NCBI RefSeq assembly: GCF_003991225.1
Contig: NZ_JTFC01000026.1
Coordinates: forward strand, 245,259-309,258
Length of the DNA: 64,000 nucleotides
Direction: 5' to 3'
Source of the DNA: Candidatus Kurthia intestinigallinarum
GTDB taxonomy: Bacteria > Bacillota > Bacilli > Bacillales_A > Planococcaceae
Shown piece by piece: positions 29,363-36,241 of this stretch (position 1 is its first letter; each line of letters opens with the position of its first letter). A model generated the notes under the pieces. That model had not been told where the DNA came from and did no database searches. It was given only the letters and a program-made list of their open reading frames with translations. The translations under genes were made by a program, and so were the position numbers.

Positions 29363-30439
29363 TTATACAAAATCAATCATTTGATACATCGGTAATAAAA
29401 TGGCTAAATAGGCACCTAAAATACAAACCGCAATTAGGCAAAAAAACAACGGCTGTACAATGCCAAGCAACCGATTAACGAGCTGCTGTTGTTTTGTTGC
29501 AATCAATTCCCCGTACATAATAAGTTCACGACCTAAATTCCCGCCTCTCTCTCCGTGCATAATACAACTAGTAAAATCGCGCTGAAAATACGGTACTTCT
29601 TTTACTGCTTCTGACAATAATTGTCCTCGTAAAATAAACGTATACAAATGCGTAGCCAAATAACGAATATATGGCTGATAGGTTTGTTGCTTTAAAATGG
29701 TCAACGCATCTTGTAGCGACAAGCCACTCGTCAGTAATGTGCCAATTTCTTCTGCTAGTTGCTTTGTAAACATTAATTGAAAAAATAGCCTTAGTGGATA
29801 AATACGATAAATAAACGAAAGTTGTGCTGCTACATCACGTCTTGAGCCGATTATGACCGCTCCTGCAATCGCTACAGCCACCATGCTAAATAGCACAATA
29901 AAAACATCTGGTAAATGTAATAAAAGCCTTGATACGGTCAATTCAATCCATGTTTTATGACTAGTCGTCGTAGAAAACATGGTCGACATTTGTGGTAAAA
30001 AAAACTGGCGAAAGCCAATGAGAAGAAAAACGAGAAGAAAAAAAAGGGTGAATGGATAGGTTAATAATTTAAGCATCATCTGGTTATTTTTTGTTTGGCG
30101 GTCCATCTGTGCTGCAACATGCTCTAATGCACGATGAAATTCACCACGCTGTTCTGCTAATTGCAGTGTTAATAAATAGCGCGAGGATACACCAAAGTAA
30201 AAAAAGACCGTCGTCATCGGATGCCCTTCTTTTAATAAATTCTTTATATGTGCCAAAGATATTTCTTCATTTGTCATATGATGGGGCGCTAGCATATGCA
30301 GTGAATCATAAAAGGTATAGCCTTCTGATAGTAATTTAGCGAGTTTCCCTAAAAAGGCATTTGGTTGCTTCAGGCGTTTTTTACTGCGTTGTCTAGTACG
30401 CCACTCACTGTAAATTAGTGGTGCAGAGAATTCGACCAT
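29363..30439 (-). CDS. comGB: Competence secretion membrane protein ComGB
   Basis: A 358-residue GspF/PilC-type inner-membrane platform protein with two related halves, three to four membrane segments (about 125-150, 175-205 and 330-352) and the GERGGNLGREL signature. It anchors pseudopilus assembly with the ComGA ATPase. The ATG at 30439 lies 8 nt after AAAGGGG. It overlaps the comGA end by 35 bp. Confidence 0.93.
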   Translation of the reverse strand: MVEFSAPLIYSEWRTRQRSKKRLKQPNAFLGKLAKLLSEGYTFYDSLHMLAPHHMTNEEISLAHIKNLLKEGHPMTTVFFYFGVSSRYLLTLQLAEQRGEFHRALEHVAAQMDRQTKNNQMMLKLLTYPFTLFFLLVFLLIGFRQFFLPQMSTMFSTTTSHKTWIELTVSRLLLHLPDVFIVLFSMVAVAIAGAVIIGSRRDVAAQLSFIYRIYPLRLFFQLMFTKQLAEEIGTLLTSGLSLQDALTILKQQTYQPYIRYLATHLYTFILRGQLLSEAVKEVPYFQRDFTSCIMHGERGGNLGRELIMYGELIATKQQQLVNRLLGIVQPLFFCLIAVCILGAYLAILLPMYQMIDFV

Positions 30440-31427
30440 CTCGTATACCCCTTTCATATTGTCCTTGTAATGTTTCGTCATAAGGTAGCTGAAATGAATG
30501 ACCCGTATCCGCTAACACTTCGTGAATTTTTTGTTCATCTAAAATTTCAAATAAAGCACGAACATTTTGCTGTTGCTCATCTTTTATTGGCACAAGCCGC
30601 TGCGCAATAATCGCTACCAAGGTTTGACGTAAATCCTCTTTTGAAATACCTAAATCGAGTAAACGATAAATACAGCCTACTGAATCTTTTGCATGTATCG
30701 TACTAAAAACGAGATGCCCTGTCAGAGCCGCCTCTATCGCTATTTTAGCTGTTACTTTATCTCGAATTTCACCAATCATCATCACATCAGGAGAATGTCG
30801 TAAAATTGCTTTTAAGCCGACCTCATATGTAACGCCAGCACGTTCATTCACTTGCACTTGTAGTAAATGGGCTTGTGGATGCTCTACAGGATCCTCTAGT
30901 GAAATCACCTGTTTTTGCTCTGCTACGGCACATTGCTGTACGAGAGAATACAGCGTCGTTGATTTTCCAGAGCCTGTCGGACCGGTCATAAATACCAAAC
31001 CTTGTCTTCTTTTAGGTAATTCATATAATGTGGCAATACTTTGCTCGAACACGCCTAGCTCATCAAGTAATTTTGCCTCGTGATGATACATCATACGTAA
31101 AATTAAACTTTCATGTGAAAAAGCAGAAGGTAATGTAGAAACGCGACATGCGAAGCGCTCCTGCTCTAAATCCATTTGAAAGGCCCCGCTTTGTGGCTTT
31201 CGTTGATCGCCAATATCTAACGCAGCTTCAAACTTAAAGAATGAAATAAAGCGCGTCGCTAGTGGAATCGTCATCTCATTCATATGGAAAAGTTGATGAA
31301 ATTTCCGAAAATAAACGTCATATCGTTCTCTATTCGGCAAAAAGAGAACATCACTCGCCTGAAATAACATGGCTTGCTGCAATAACTGCTTGGCTTGTTG
31401 TTCAATTTGCTGTTCGATGATGCTCAA
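30405..31427 (-). CDS. comGA: Competence ATPase ComGA (start uncertain)
   Basis: This GspE/PilB-type assembly ATPase has Walker A GPTGSGKSTTLYSLV, an aspartate box ISLEDPVEH, Walker B VMMIGEIRD and the histidine box TGHLVFSTIHAKD. It powers pseudopilus assembly at the cell pole. The start is unclear. GAGGAGG is immediately followed by TTG (31427) with no spacer, and the bases at normal spacing are ATC codons (31421 and 31418). A TTG at 31436 precedes the ribosome site. A ComK-like site lies upstream. Confidence 0.93.
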   Translation of the reverse strand: MSIIEQQIEQQAKQLLQQAMLFQASDVLFLPNRERYDVYFRKFHQLFHMNEMTIPLATRFISFFKFEAALDIGDQRKPQSGAFQMDLEQERFACRVSTLPSAFSHESLILRMMYHHEAKLLDELGVFEQSIATLYELPKRRQGLVFMTGPTGSGKSTTLYSLVQQCAVAEQKQVISLEDPVEHPQAHLLQVQVNERAGVTYEVGLKAILRHSPDVMMIGEIRDKVTAKIAIEAALTGHLVFSTIHAKDSVGCIYRLLDLGISKEDLRQTLVAIIAQRLVPIKDEQQQNVRALFEILDEQKIHEVLADTGHSFQLPYDETLQGQYERGIRDGRILCTTNLQ

Positions 31428-31440
31428 CCTCCTCAATTAT

Positions 31441-31446
31441 TATTAT
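31441..31446 (-). promoter_or_regulatory. -10 element upstream of comGA
   Basis: The minus strand reads TATAAT about 14 nt before the comGA start, with no recognisable -35. That is typical of an activator-dependent promoter such as those served by ComK, but it leaves a very short 5' leader. Confidence 0.4.
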
Positions 31447-31474
31447 AATGAGTATACGAACTTCCGTTTTTTAA

Positions 31475-31511
31475 AAAAAGTGCTTGTCCAATCTTTAAAA
31501 AACAGACTTTT
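31475..31511 (-). promoter_or_regulatory. candidate ComK site upstream of comG
   Basis: AAAA-CAGAC-TTTT at 31499-31511 matches the ComK AT-box pattern AAAA-N5-TTTT exactly. A second box at 31475-31487 (AAAA-AGTGC-TTGT) has one mismatch. The 11-bp spacing between the two does not equal the 8, 18 or 31 bp known in B. subtilis. Confidence 0.35.
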
Positions 31512-31547
31512 TTAGTACATACTATTTTAAAAACAAGGAGGTTTTTC

Positions 31548-31589
31548 ATGCCATTTTTTAAAAACCCTAGGATTTTTGAGACGTTTTAG
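31548..31589 (+). CDS. 13-residue micro-ORF with strong ribosome site
   Basis: ATG at 31548 lies 6 nt after AAGGAGG and opens a 13-codon frame, MPFFKNPRIFETF, ending in TAG. It stands between the divergent comGA and the HTH regulator. The ribosome site is far better than chance, but I know of no family for the peptide. It could be a leader peptide of the regulator gene, a small competence-related peptide, or chance. Confidence 0.35.
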   Translation: MPFFKNPRIFETF

Positions 31590-31655
31590 AAATTACTATG
31601 CTTATTTAGGTCGTTTGTTCTATAATGAAAGTAATAATGATGGAGGTGCATTCAA

Positions 31656-32351
31656 ATGATCGATCCTTTAAAAATTACTAGCACACTCGCAGATGAAACG
31701 AGATACTCAATTTACCAGCATATTATTAAACAAAAAGAAGCGTTCTCTGTTCAAGAAATTGCCGATGTTTTCCATATACATCCCAATGTTGCGCGGTTAC
31801 ATTTAAGAAAATTAACAGATATTGGTGTTTTAAATGCGGAATTTGAAAAAACAGGGAAAGGTGGTCGTCCTGGCCGTCTTTATAAAGCAACAGACGAAGG
31901 TGTAGCATTATCCTTCCCATATCGCGATGACCGTCAATTAATGGACTGGCTGCTTGATATTCTAAGTGCATGTGGCCCTGATGCAATCGAAGTAGGGAAA
32001 AAAATCTGCTACCGTAAAGGGATGGAATCGATTCAGGAAACACTTCAAAATCGCCGTCTCTCTATGACCAATTTAAAGCTTGAACAAAAAGTTGATTTAA
32101 TTACAGAAACTGCTTCTCTTGTTGGCTATATTCCAATTATTCGTGATACGGCCGACGGAAAAACAATGAAATTCACCGTTTATAACTGTCCTTTCCATAA
32201 TGGCATCGCCAAACATAGTAATTTTATTTGCGACTTACATGAAGCCTTTTTAAAAGGCCAATTTGAAGCTTTATTTGATGTCACAGAATTTACACAAGTA
32301 GAAAGTATGGTTCATGACTGCAAATTCTGCTCGTATCATGTCGGTATTTAA
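31656..32351 (+). CDS. HTH transcriptional regulator with C-terminal cysteine cluster
   Basis: A 231-residue protein. The N-terminal winged helix is ArsR/DeoR-like (FSVQEIADVFHIHPNVARLHLRKLTDIGVL, about 30-60, followed by GRPGRLYKAT). The C-terminal domain ends with four or five cysteines in NCPFHNGIAKH, FICDLHEAFL and HDCKFCSYHV. This layout recalls COG2345/SufR-type iron-sulfur or metal-sensing repressors. The ligand is inferred, not shown. RBS GGAGGTG precedes the ATG. The neighbour downstream is a candidate small RNA with a palindromic operator. Confidence 0.85.
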   Translation: MIDPLKITSTLADETRYSIYQHIIKQKEAFSVQEIADVFHIHPNVARLHLRKLTDIGVLNAEFEKTGKGGRPGRLYKATDEGVALSFPYRDDRQLMDWLLDILSACGPDAIEVGKKICYRKGMESIQETLQNRRLSMTNLKLEQKVDLITETASLVGYIPIIRDTADGKTMKFTVYNCPFHNGIAKHSNFICDLHEAFLKGQFEALFDVTEFTQVESMVHDCKFCSYHVGI

Positions 32352-32357
32352 GGTATT

Positions 32358-32391
32358 AGCCTCGTTGAAAAATTTCAGCGGGGCTTTTTTA
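32358..32391 (+). terminator. terminator after the HTH regulator
   Basis: AGCCTCGTTGAAA pairs with TTTCAGCGGGGCT (wobbles included) around a short AT loop, then TTTTTT. Confidence 0.85.
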
Positions 32392-32435
32392 TTTATAACG
32401 CGCATTAAAATCTATTATTTTTTGAGGTTTTCCAA

Positions 32436-32473
32436 TTAACACTATTGACATAGTGTTAACGTCATCTTATAAT
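32436..32473 (+). promoter_or_regulatory. consensus sigma-A promoter inside a 24-bp palindromic operator
   Basis: TTGACA (32445-32450), a 17-nt spacer and TATAAT (32468-32473) match the consensus at every position. The -35 lies in the centre of a perfect inverted repeat, arms TTAACACTAT and ATAGTGTTAA around TGAC (32436-32459). A repressor bound there would block RNA polymerase directly. The promoter points away from yqgX, whose coding end lies downstream on the other strand. Confidence 0.85.
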
Positions 32474-32479
32474 AATTCT

Positions 32480-32589
32480 CGTAGCTTAACTTTATCCCTC
32501 CCATTTTATATGGTGAGAAAACATCCCCTAGATGAAGATATTTGCACATATCTTCCAAGTTGAAGAGGCATCCATCGCCTCTTTTTTTT
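32480..32589 (+). ncRNA. candidate small regulatory RNA (~110 nt)
   Basis: The transcript expected from the promoter at 32445-32473 ends at a rho-independent terminator: AGAGGC-ATCCATC-GCCTCT then eight T (32564-32589). Inside are a perfect 8-bp hairpin, GAAGATAT and ATATCTTC around TTGCAC (32534-32555), and two C-rich stretches, TCCCTCCC and ATCCCCT. C-rich single-stranded motifs of this type bind ribosome sites in Firmicute small RNAs such as the RsaE/RoxS group. A 17-codon frame at 32510-32563 lacks a ribosome site. It matches no RNA family I can name. Confidence 0.65.
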
Positions 32590-32642
32590 ATGCCGTTTTT
32601 TGCAAACAAAAAAGGAGAGCATTCACCCTCCTTCACTAACTA

Positions 32643-33281
32643 TTAAAAACCATTTAAAAATGGATTACTTTCCATTTCTTCAAATACAGTCGTTGCTTCA
32701 CCATGCCCTGGATAAATTATCATATCCTCATCAAGTGATAATAATTTTTCATCAATGGATTGCACCAAAACCTTCATATTACCATCAAGTAAATCCGTAC
32801 GACCAATACTTCCTTTGAATAGTGTATCTCCTACAATTGCAAAGCCCTGGTCCTCAAAGACAAACGATACACTTCCTGGAGAATGGCCTGGTGTATGGCG
32901 TACATCAAATGTGAAGGAGCCAATCGTCATATTCCCCTCTTTTGAAAAGAATTCATCCGCATCATGCGCCGTAACATCCGGAATTTCACGATATTTCCCT
33001 GAGCCATTTAACGAAGGGCTCCCTAACCATTTTGCTTCGTTTTTATGCACATACACTGGAATCGTAAATGCTGTGCGTATATCATCTACAGCGCCAATAT
33101 GATCAAAATGGGCATGTGTTAATAAAATAGCGACTGGCTTTAAATTTGCTTTGCGCAATTCTTTTATTAATTGCTCCCCTTGATCACCTGGATCAATAAT
33201 TAATGTTTCCTTATTTGCATTTGAAATAAAGTAACAGTTCTCCTGTACTAATCCTACAACATAGCGTCGAATATTATACAT
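32643..33281 (-). CDS. yqgX: metallo-beta-lactamase-fold hydrolase YqgX
   Basis: A 212-residue glyoxalase-II-like hydrolase with the metal motif THAHFDHIG, then HTPGHSPGSVS, VGDTLFKGSIGRTD and YPGHGEAT. The ATG at 33281 follows AGAGGTG by 6 nt. B. subtilis YqgX has been linked to methylglyoxal or persulfide-type chemistry in the family, but the substrate here is not defined by sequence. Confidence 0.88.
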   Translation of the reverse strand: MYNIRRYVVGLVQENCYFISNANKETLIIDPGDQGEQLIKELRKANLKPVAILLTHAHFDHIGAVDDIRTAFTIPVYVHKNEAKWLGSPSLNGSGKYREIPDVTAHDADEFFSKEGNMTIGSFTFDVRHTPGHSPGSVSFVFEDQGFAIVGDTLFKGSIGRTDLLDGNMKVLVQSIDEKLLSLDEDMIIYPGHGEATTVFEEMESNPFLNGF

Positions 33282-33344
33282 TTCTCTCACCTCTTGCCCA
33301 TTATAACGGCAGACTCACACAACTGTCACTTTATGCCATATAAA

Positions 33345-33420
33345 AAAACTGTTCAATCAACAAATCGCCCACATGTTTATTATAAACATCGTCGCGACTC
33401 ATCGATTCAAACAGTTTATT
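33345..33420 (-). terminator. long branched 3' hairpin after yqgQ
   Basis: AAACTGTT-C-AATC (33347-33359) pairs with GATT-CA-AACAGTTT (33404-33417). Within the 44-nt loop a second hairpin, ATGTTTA-TTA-TAAACAT, is visible near 33374-33390. The minus strand then runs into seven T. It starts inside the yqgQ stop region and ends the rpmG-side transcript. Confidence 0.65.
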
Positions 33421-33655
33421 GTCGGTAACCTTCTTTTTCTAAGCGCAGTTCCTCTGCCCGTAAAATATGGCGTGCCTTTTGATATTCTCGAACATCTAAA
33501 ATGCCCGCTTCGTATAATTCCTTAATATCTGCTTCCATCATACGCAGGTCGCCAATACGGTTTTTCGTATAGACAAATGTGCCAAATCGTTTTAAATATT
33601 GTCGGATGTCTTGCATATTTTCAATTTGATCAATGTCGATGACGCGTTTAGCCAT
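33416..33655 (-). CDS. yqgQ: YqgQ family protein (DUF910)
   Basis: A 79-residue helical protein, AKRVIDIDQIENMQDIRQYLKRFGTFVYTKNR onward, with the DUF910 pattern MMEADIKELYEAGILD. The ATG at 33655 follows GAAAGGAAG and overlaps the yqgN end by 8 bp. The function is unknown. In B. subtilis yqgQ lies next to glcK and the rhomboid protease gene yqgP; both are missing here. Confidence 0.88.
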   Translation of the reverse strand: MAKRVIDIDQIENMQDIRQYLKRFGTFVYTKNRIGDLRMMEADIKELYEAGILDVREYQKARHILRAEELRLEKEGYRQ

Positions 33656-34238
33656 GTGTTTCTTCCTTTCGTACTTGCTTACAATGAATCCATTCAAGCT
33701 CTGTCAAAATACTATCTATAGGATAATCATACGTATCTTTTGGTACTTTTGCAACCATCTGAGCCGCAAAGCAAAATGCCACCGTTTCTCCTTTGTACTG
33801 TGGCAAATAGCGGTCGTAATAACCGCCTCCATAACCAATGCGGTAGCCTGCTTTATCAAAAACAACCCCTGGTACAACAAGTACATCGATGTCCTGCGGT
33901 GTGACATATTGCGTACGCGCTGGAACAGGCTCTAAGAGCGCCATATAGACCGTTTCTAACTCCTCAAAATCGTTAAAAATATAAAAGTCCATTTCATGCG
34001 TTTCTGGCTTACAGCGTGGCACAGCGACTTTTTTCCCCATTGACCATAACGTTTGAATAAGCGTACGTGTTTCAACTTCTGGAAATGCTGATACCGTTAA
34101 GCCAATAATTGCTGCTCGCTGCACTGCCTCGCTTTCTAAAAAACGCTGTTGAATTTGTTGTGACCATGCTTCATATGTAGCAGCATCAAGTTGTTTTAAA
34201 AACTGTTGTGTTTGTTTGCGCAAATCTTTCTTCTCCAT
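33648..34238 (-). CDS. yqgN: 5-formyltetrahydrofolate cyclo-ligase YqgN
   Basis: A 196-residue enzyme making 5,10-methenyl-THF from 5-formyl-THF with ATP. It shows EKKDLRKQTQQFLKQL at the N-terminus, VPGVVFDKAGYRIGYGGGYYDRYL (the family signature) and VAFCFAAQMV. The ATG at 34238 follows AAGGGGG. It lies just after rpmG and belongs with folD and gcvT in one-carbon metabolism. Confidence 0.93.
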   Translation of the reverse strand: MEKKDLRKQTQQFLKQLDAATYEAWSQQIQQRFLESEAVQRAAIIGLTVSAFPEVETRTLIQTLWSMGKKVAVPRCKPETHEMDFYIFNDFEELETVYMALLEPVPARTQYVTPQDIDVLVVPGVVFDKAGYRIGYGGGYYDRYLPQYKGETVAFCFAAQMVAKVPKDTYDYPIDSILTELEWIHCKQVRKEETHG

Positions 34239-34259
34239 TATAATCCCCCTTAAAATAGA

Positions 34260-34285
34260 AAAAGCCAGTCTCAAAGGAGGCTGGC
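34260..34285 (-). terminator. terminator between rpmG and yqgN
   Basis: GCCAGTCTC and GAGGCTGGC pair around a 4-nt loop with one mismatch, followed on the minus strand by TTTTTC. It should reduce read-through into yqgN. Confidence 0.7.
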
Positions 34286-34296
34286 AAGAAGCGTGA

Positions 34297-34446
34297 TTAC
34301 TTAGTTTCACGGTGAAGTGTCATTTTGTTATCACGAGAGCAATATTTTTTTAGTTCTAAACGTTCCGGATTGTTACGTTTGTTTTTCTTAGTAATGTAGT
34401 TACGTTCACCACATTCTGTGCAAGCTAATGTAAGATTAACGCGCAT
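34297..34446 (-). CDS. rpmG: 50S ribosomal protein L33
   Basis: A 49-residue protein, too short for most ORF filters: starts [19 protein letters not shown] and ends [12 protein letters not shown]. The first zinc pair CxxC (C9, C12) is present, but the second pair is reduced to one cysteine (KKYCSRDN). This three-cysteine form is common in Bacilli, between the C+ and C- types. It lies between yqgN and yqzD, as in B. subtilis. Confidence 0.96.
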   Translation of the reverse strand: MRVNLTLACTECGERNYITKKNKRNNPERLELKKYCSRDNKMTLHRETK

Positions 34447-34632
34447 TGTGTTATCCCTCCCACTCGTTATATTTTTTTAGTGAGCATGATTTATACGACT
34501 AGCCCATTATATCATATTGGTTAAAAAAATCTACAAGTATTTCGTTTTTTTTATGTTACAATGTAGTCAATTAGCATAATTAGCTTTTTTTAGTTAATTT
34601 GCGCTAGATACTACATATTGGAGTGATGAAGT

Positions 34633-34989
34633 TTGGATTTATCGATTATCTTAATGGGCGCAGGTATCCTCGTAATCATCGTGTCATTGTTTATGAGTCG
34701 CTCAAAAACTATGGACGCAGACACCGAGGACATCTCTGTCACATTATACAAAGAAACCTCCCAAATCAAACGGCGCTTAAAAGTGATTGAAGAGGAATTA
34801 TTACTTGAACAACCTACCTTTAAAGTCCCTTCATCAAAACCCACTACATCAGGCATTCACCAAATTTTAGTTAGCCAAGTACTTGCATTGCATAAACAAG
34901 GGTATACGATTTCACAAATTGTCGAACGCTCTTCTCTTACACCACAGCAAATCGAAAAAATTATTGCTACGGGAGGAAAACTATTATGA
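34633..34989 (+). CDS. yqzD: YqzD-like membrane-anchored protein
   Basis: A 118-residue protein with an N-terminal membrane segment (LSIILMGAGILVIIVSLFM, about 3-21), a coiled-coil-like middle (QIKRRLKVIEEELLLEQ) and a C-terminal helix-turn-helix-like end (LHKQGYTISQIVERSSLTPQQIEKII). The start is a TTG 9 nt after GGAG. Naming follows position between rpmG and a YqzC-like gene. The function is unknown. It overlaps yqzC by 4 bp. Confidence 0.7.
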   Translation: MDLSIILMGAGILVIIVSLFMSRSKTMDADTEDISVTLYKETSQIKRRLKVIEEELLLEQPTFKVPSSKPTTSGIHQILVSQVLALHKQGYTISQIVERSSLTPQQIEKIIATGGKLL

Positions 34990-35429
34990 GTGCTTCACTT
35001 CGCTCCTTTGGCATTGGCCTTTTCGTTGCTGGCGCAGTACTTGGTATGGTGCAGCTCACATCGAAAGAAAGTCCTGACACGCAACAGAGCGTGAAAGACA
35101 CGTCAACAACTGCTACAACCGTTAAAACACTTGAAAAAGAAAATGCCGCACTAAAAAAAGAACTTACGGCACTTGAAAAAAAACTTAAAAAGCAGCAACA
35201 AAAACAGCCAGCAAAAAAAGCAACAGCAACTTATACATTACATATTGAAACGGGTATGGGGACAACTGAAATAACGAATACGTTACAAAAAGATGGCATC
35301 ATTTCCGATGCGCGTGAATTTGAACAATATATTATCGATCAAGGTCAGGCTACTCGATTGCAAAACGGCTCGTTTACACTTCAAAAAGATATGAGCTACG
35401 CCGCTATTTTAAAGGCATTGACGAACTAA
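34986..35429 (+). CDS. yqzC: YqzC-like anchored protein with MltG/YceG LysM-like domain
   Basis: A 147-residue protein with an N-terminal membrane segment (about 5-25), a lysine-rich coiled coil (VKTLEKENAALKKELTALEKKLKK, about 45-70) and a C-terminal domain, LHIETGMGTTEITNTLQKDGII onward, like the N-terminal module of endolytic transglycosylase MltG. The catalytic domain is absent, so a peptidoglycan-binding or regulatory role is more likely than lysis. ATGA overlap with yqzD shows coupling. Confidence 0.72.
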   Translation: MSASLRSFGIGLFVAGAVLGMVQLTSKESPDTQQSVKDTSTTATTVKTLEKENAALKKELTALEKKLKKQQQKQPAKKATATYTLHIETGMGTTEITNTLQKDGIISDAREFEQYIIDQGQATRLQNGSFTLQKDMSYAAILKALTN

Positions 35430-35431
35430 AT

Positions 35432-35570
35432 AAAAAGAGGCTGAAAACACGTCATTTTCCTTTTTTAGCGTTCGCAAAGAAAAGCCGGAACCGCGCTACA
35501 GCGCGATTCCGGCTTTTCTTATACTCATATGAACGGTCGTTTTTATACGTATGTCCCAGCCTCTTTTTTA
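35432..35570. repeat. nested-palindrome repeat element, copy 3
   Basis: Same orientation as copy 2, starting 3 nt after the yqzC stop and ending at the phoU stop. The left outer arm has lost five bases (GAGGCTGAAAACA instead of GAGGCTGGGACAAAACA), while the right arm TGTCCCAGCCTC is intact. The central stem reads GAAAAGCCGGAA and TTCCGGCTTTTC. Both strands of one pair have changed (A:T to G:C) relative to other copies. Confidence 0.9.
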
Positions 35571-36224
35571 ATCAAAAGCATAATGCTTTCCTTTTACTAA
35601 ATAAAACAGTGATTCTGCCAAATTCGTCGCATGATCTGCTGCGCGTTCGATGTATTTACATACAAATGACAACTGCTGTAGCTGACTCTCTGCGCCAGTT
35701 TGTGTATGGGTTGCTTCTAATAATTCAGTTAGTGCCTCGCCATATAGCGCATCAATTTGATCATCCATTTCAGCGAGCACCTTTGCCTCGAGTAAATTTT
35801 CCGTAATAAACAATTGCAGCATATCACGTAGCATTTTTACTGCAAGGCCCCGCATACGATCAATTTTTTCAATTGGTAGCGTTAATTCTGTTTCACCAAG
35901 GCGAATCGTTTCTTTTGCGATATTTACAGCATAGTCTCCGATACGTTCCATTTCGCTCGCCGCCTTTACAATGACCATCACCCGACGTAAATCCGTTGCC
36001 ACTGGCTGCTGCTTTGCAATTAGTAATAGTACATCGTCTTGGATATGCTGCTCTAGGCGATTAATAAAACGATCTTGATCAATAAGTACCCATGCTTTTT
36101 CAACATCTTTTTGTAATAATCCATCTACTGAGCGATCAAAAGCATGAATCGCTAATTCACATAAATCGACAAGACGCTGCTGCACACGCGTAAGCTCTTG
36201 CTCATATTTTTCACGAACAACCAT
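35568..36224 (-). CDS. phoU: Phosphate transport regulator PhoU
   Basis: A 218-residue protein of two three-helix repeats, each with the metal-site pattern (VIVKAASEMERIGDYAVNIAKE and FVCKYIERAADHATNLAE). PhoU restrains phosphate uptake and Pho signalling at the Pst transporter. Three ATGs in a row stand at the start; the third (36224) has GGGGG at 8 nt. It ends the pst operon. Confidence 0.95.
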   Translation of the reverse strand: MVVREKYEQELTRVQQRLVDLCELAIHAFDRSVDGLLQKDVEKAWVLIDQDRFINRLEQHIQDDVLLLIAKQQPVATDLRRVMVIVKAASEMERIGDYAVNIAKETIRLGETELTLPIEKIDRMRGLAVKMLRDMLQLFITENLLEAKVLAEMDDQIDALYGEALTELLEATHTQTGAESQLQQLSFVCKYIERAADHATNLAESLFYLVKGKHYAFD

Positions 36225-36241
36225 CATCATAGCCCCCTAGC

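Noticed and set aside
32510..32563. 17-codon frame inside the small RNA
   Set aside because: The sequence before its ATG is pyrimidine-rich (CCCTCCC), the opposite of a ribosome site.
32480..32589. Identity with the known RsaE/RoxS small RNA
   Set aside because: C-rich motifs are shared in kind only; the characteristic CCCUUUGUU context and genomic neighbours are missing.
32442..32636. 64-codon minus-strand frame over the small RNA
   Set aside because: It runs through the terminator and promoter of the small RNA, has poor start context and looks like a shadow.
34297..34446. Loss of zinc binding in L33 as a novelty
   Set aside because: The three-cysteine form is common among Bacilli L33 proteins.
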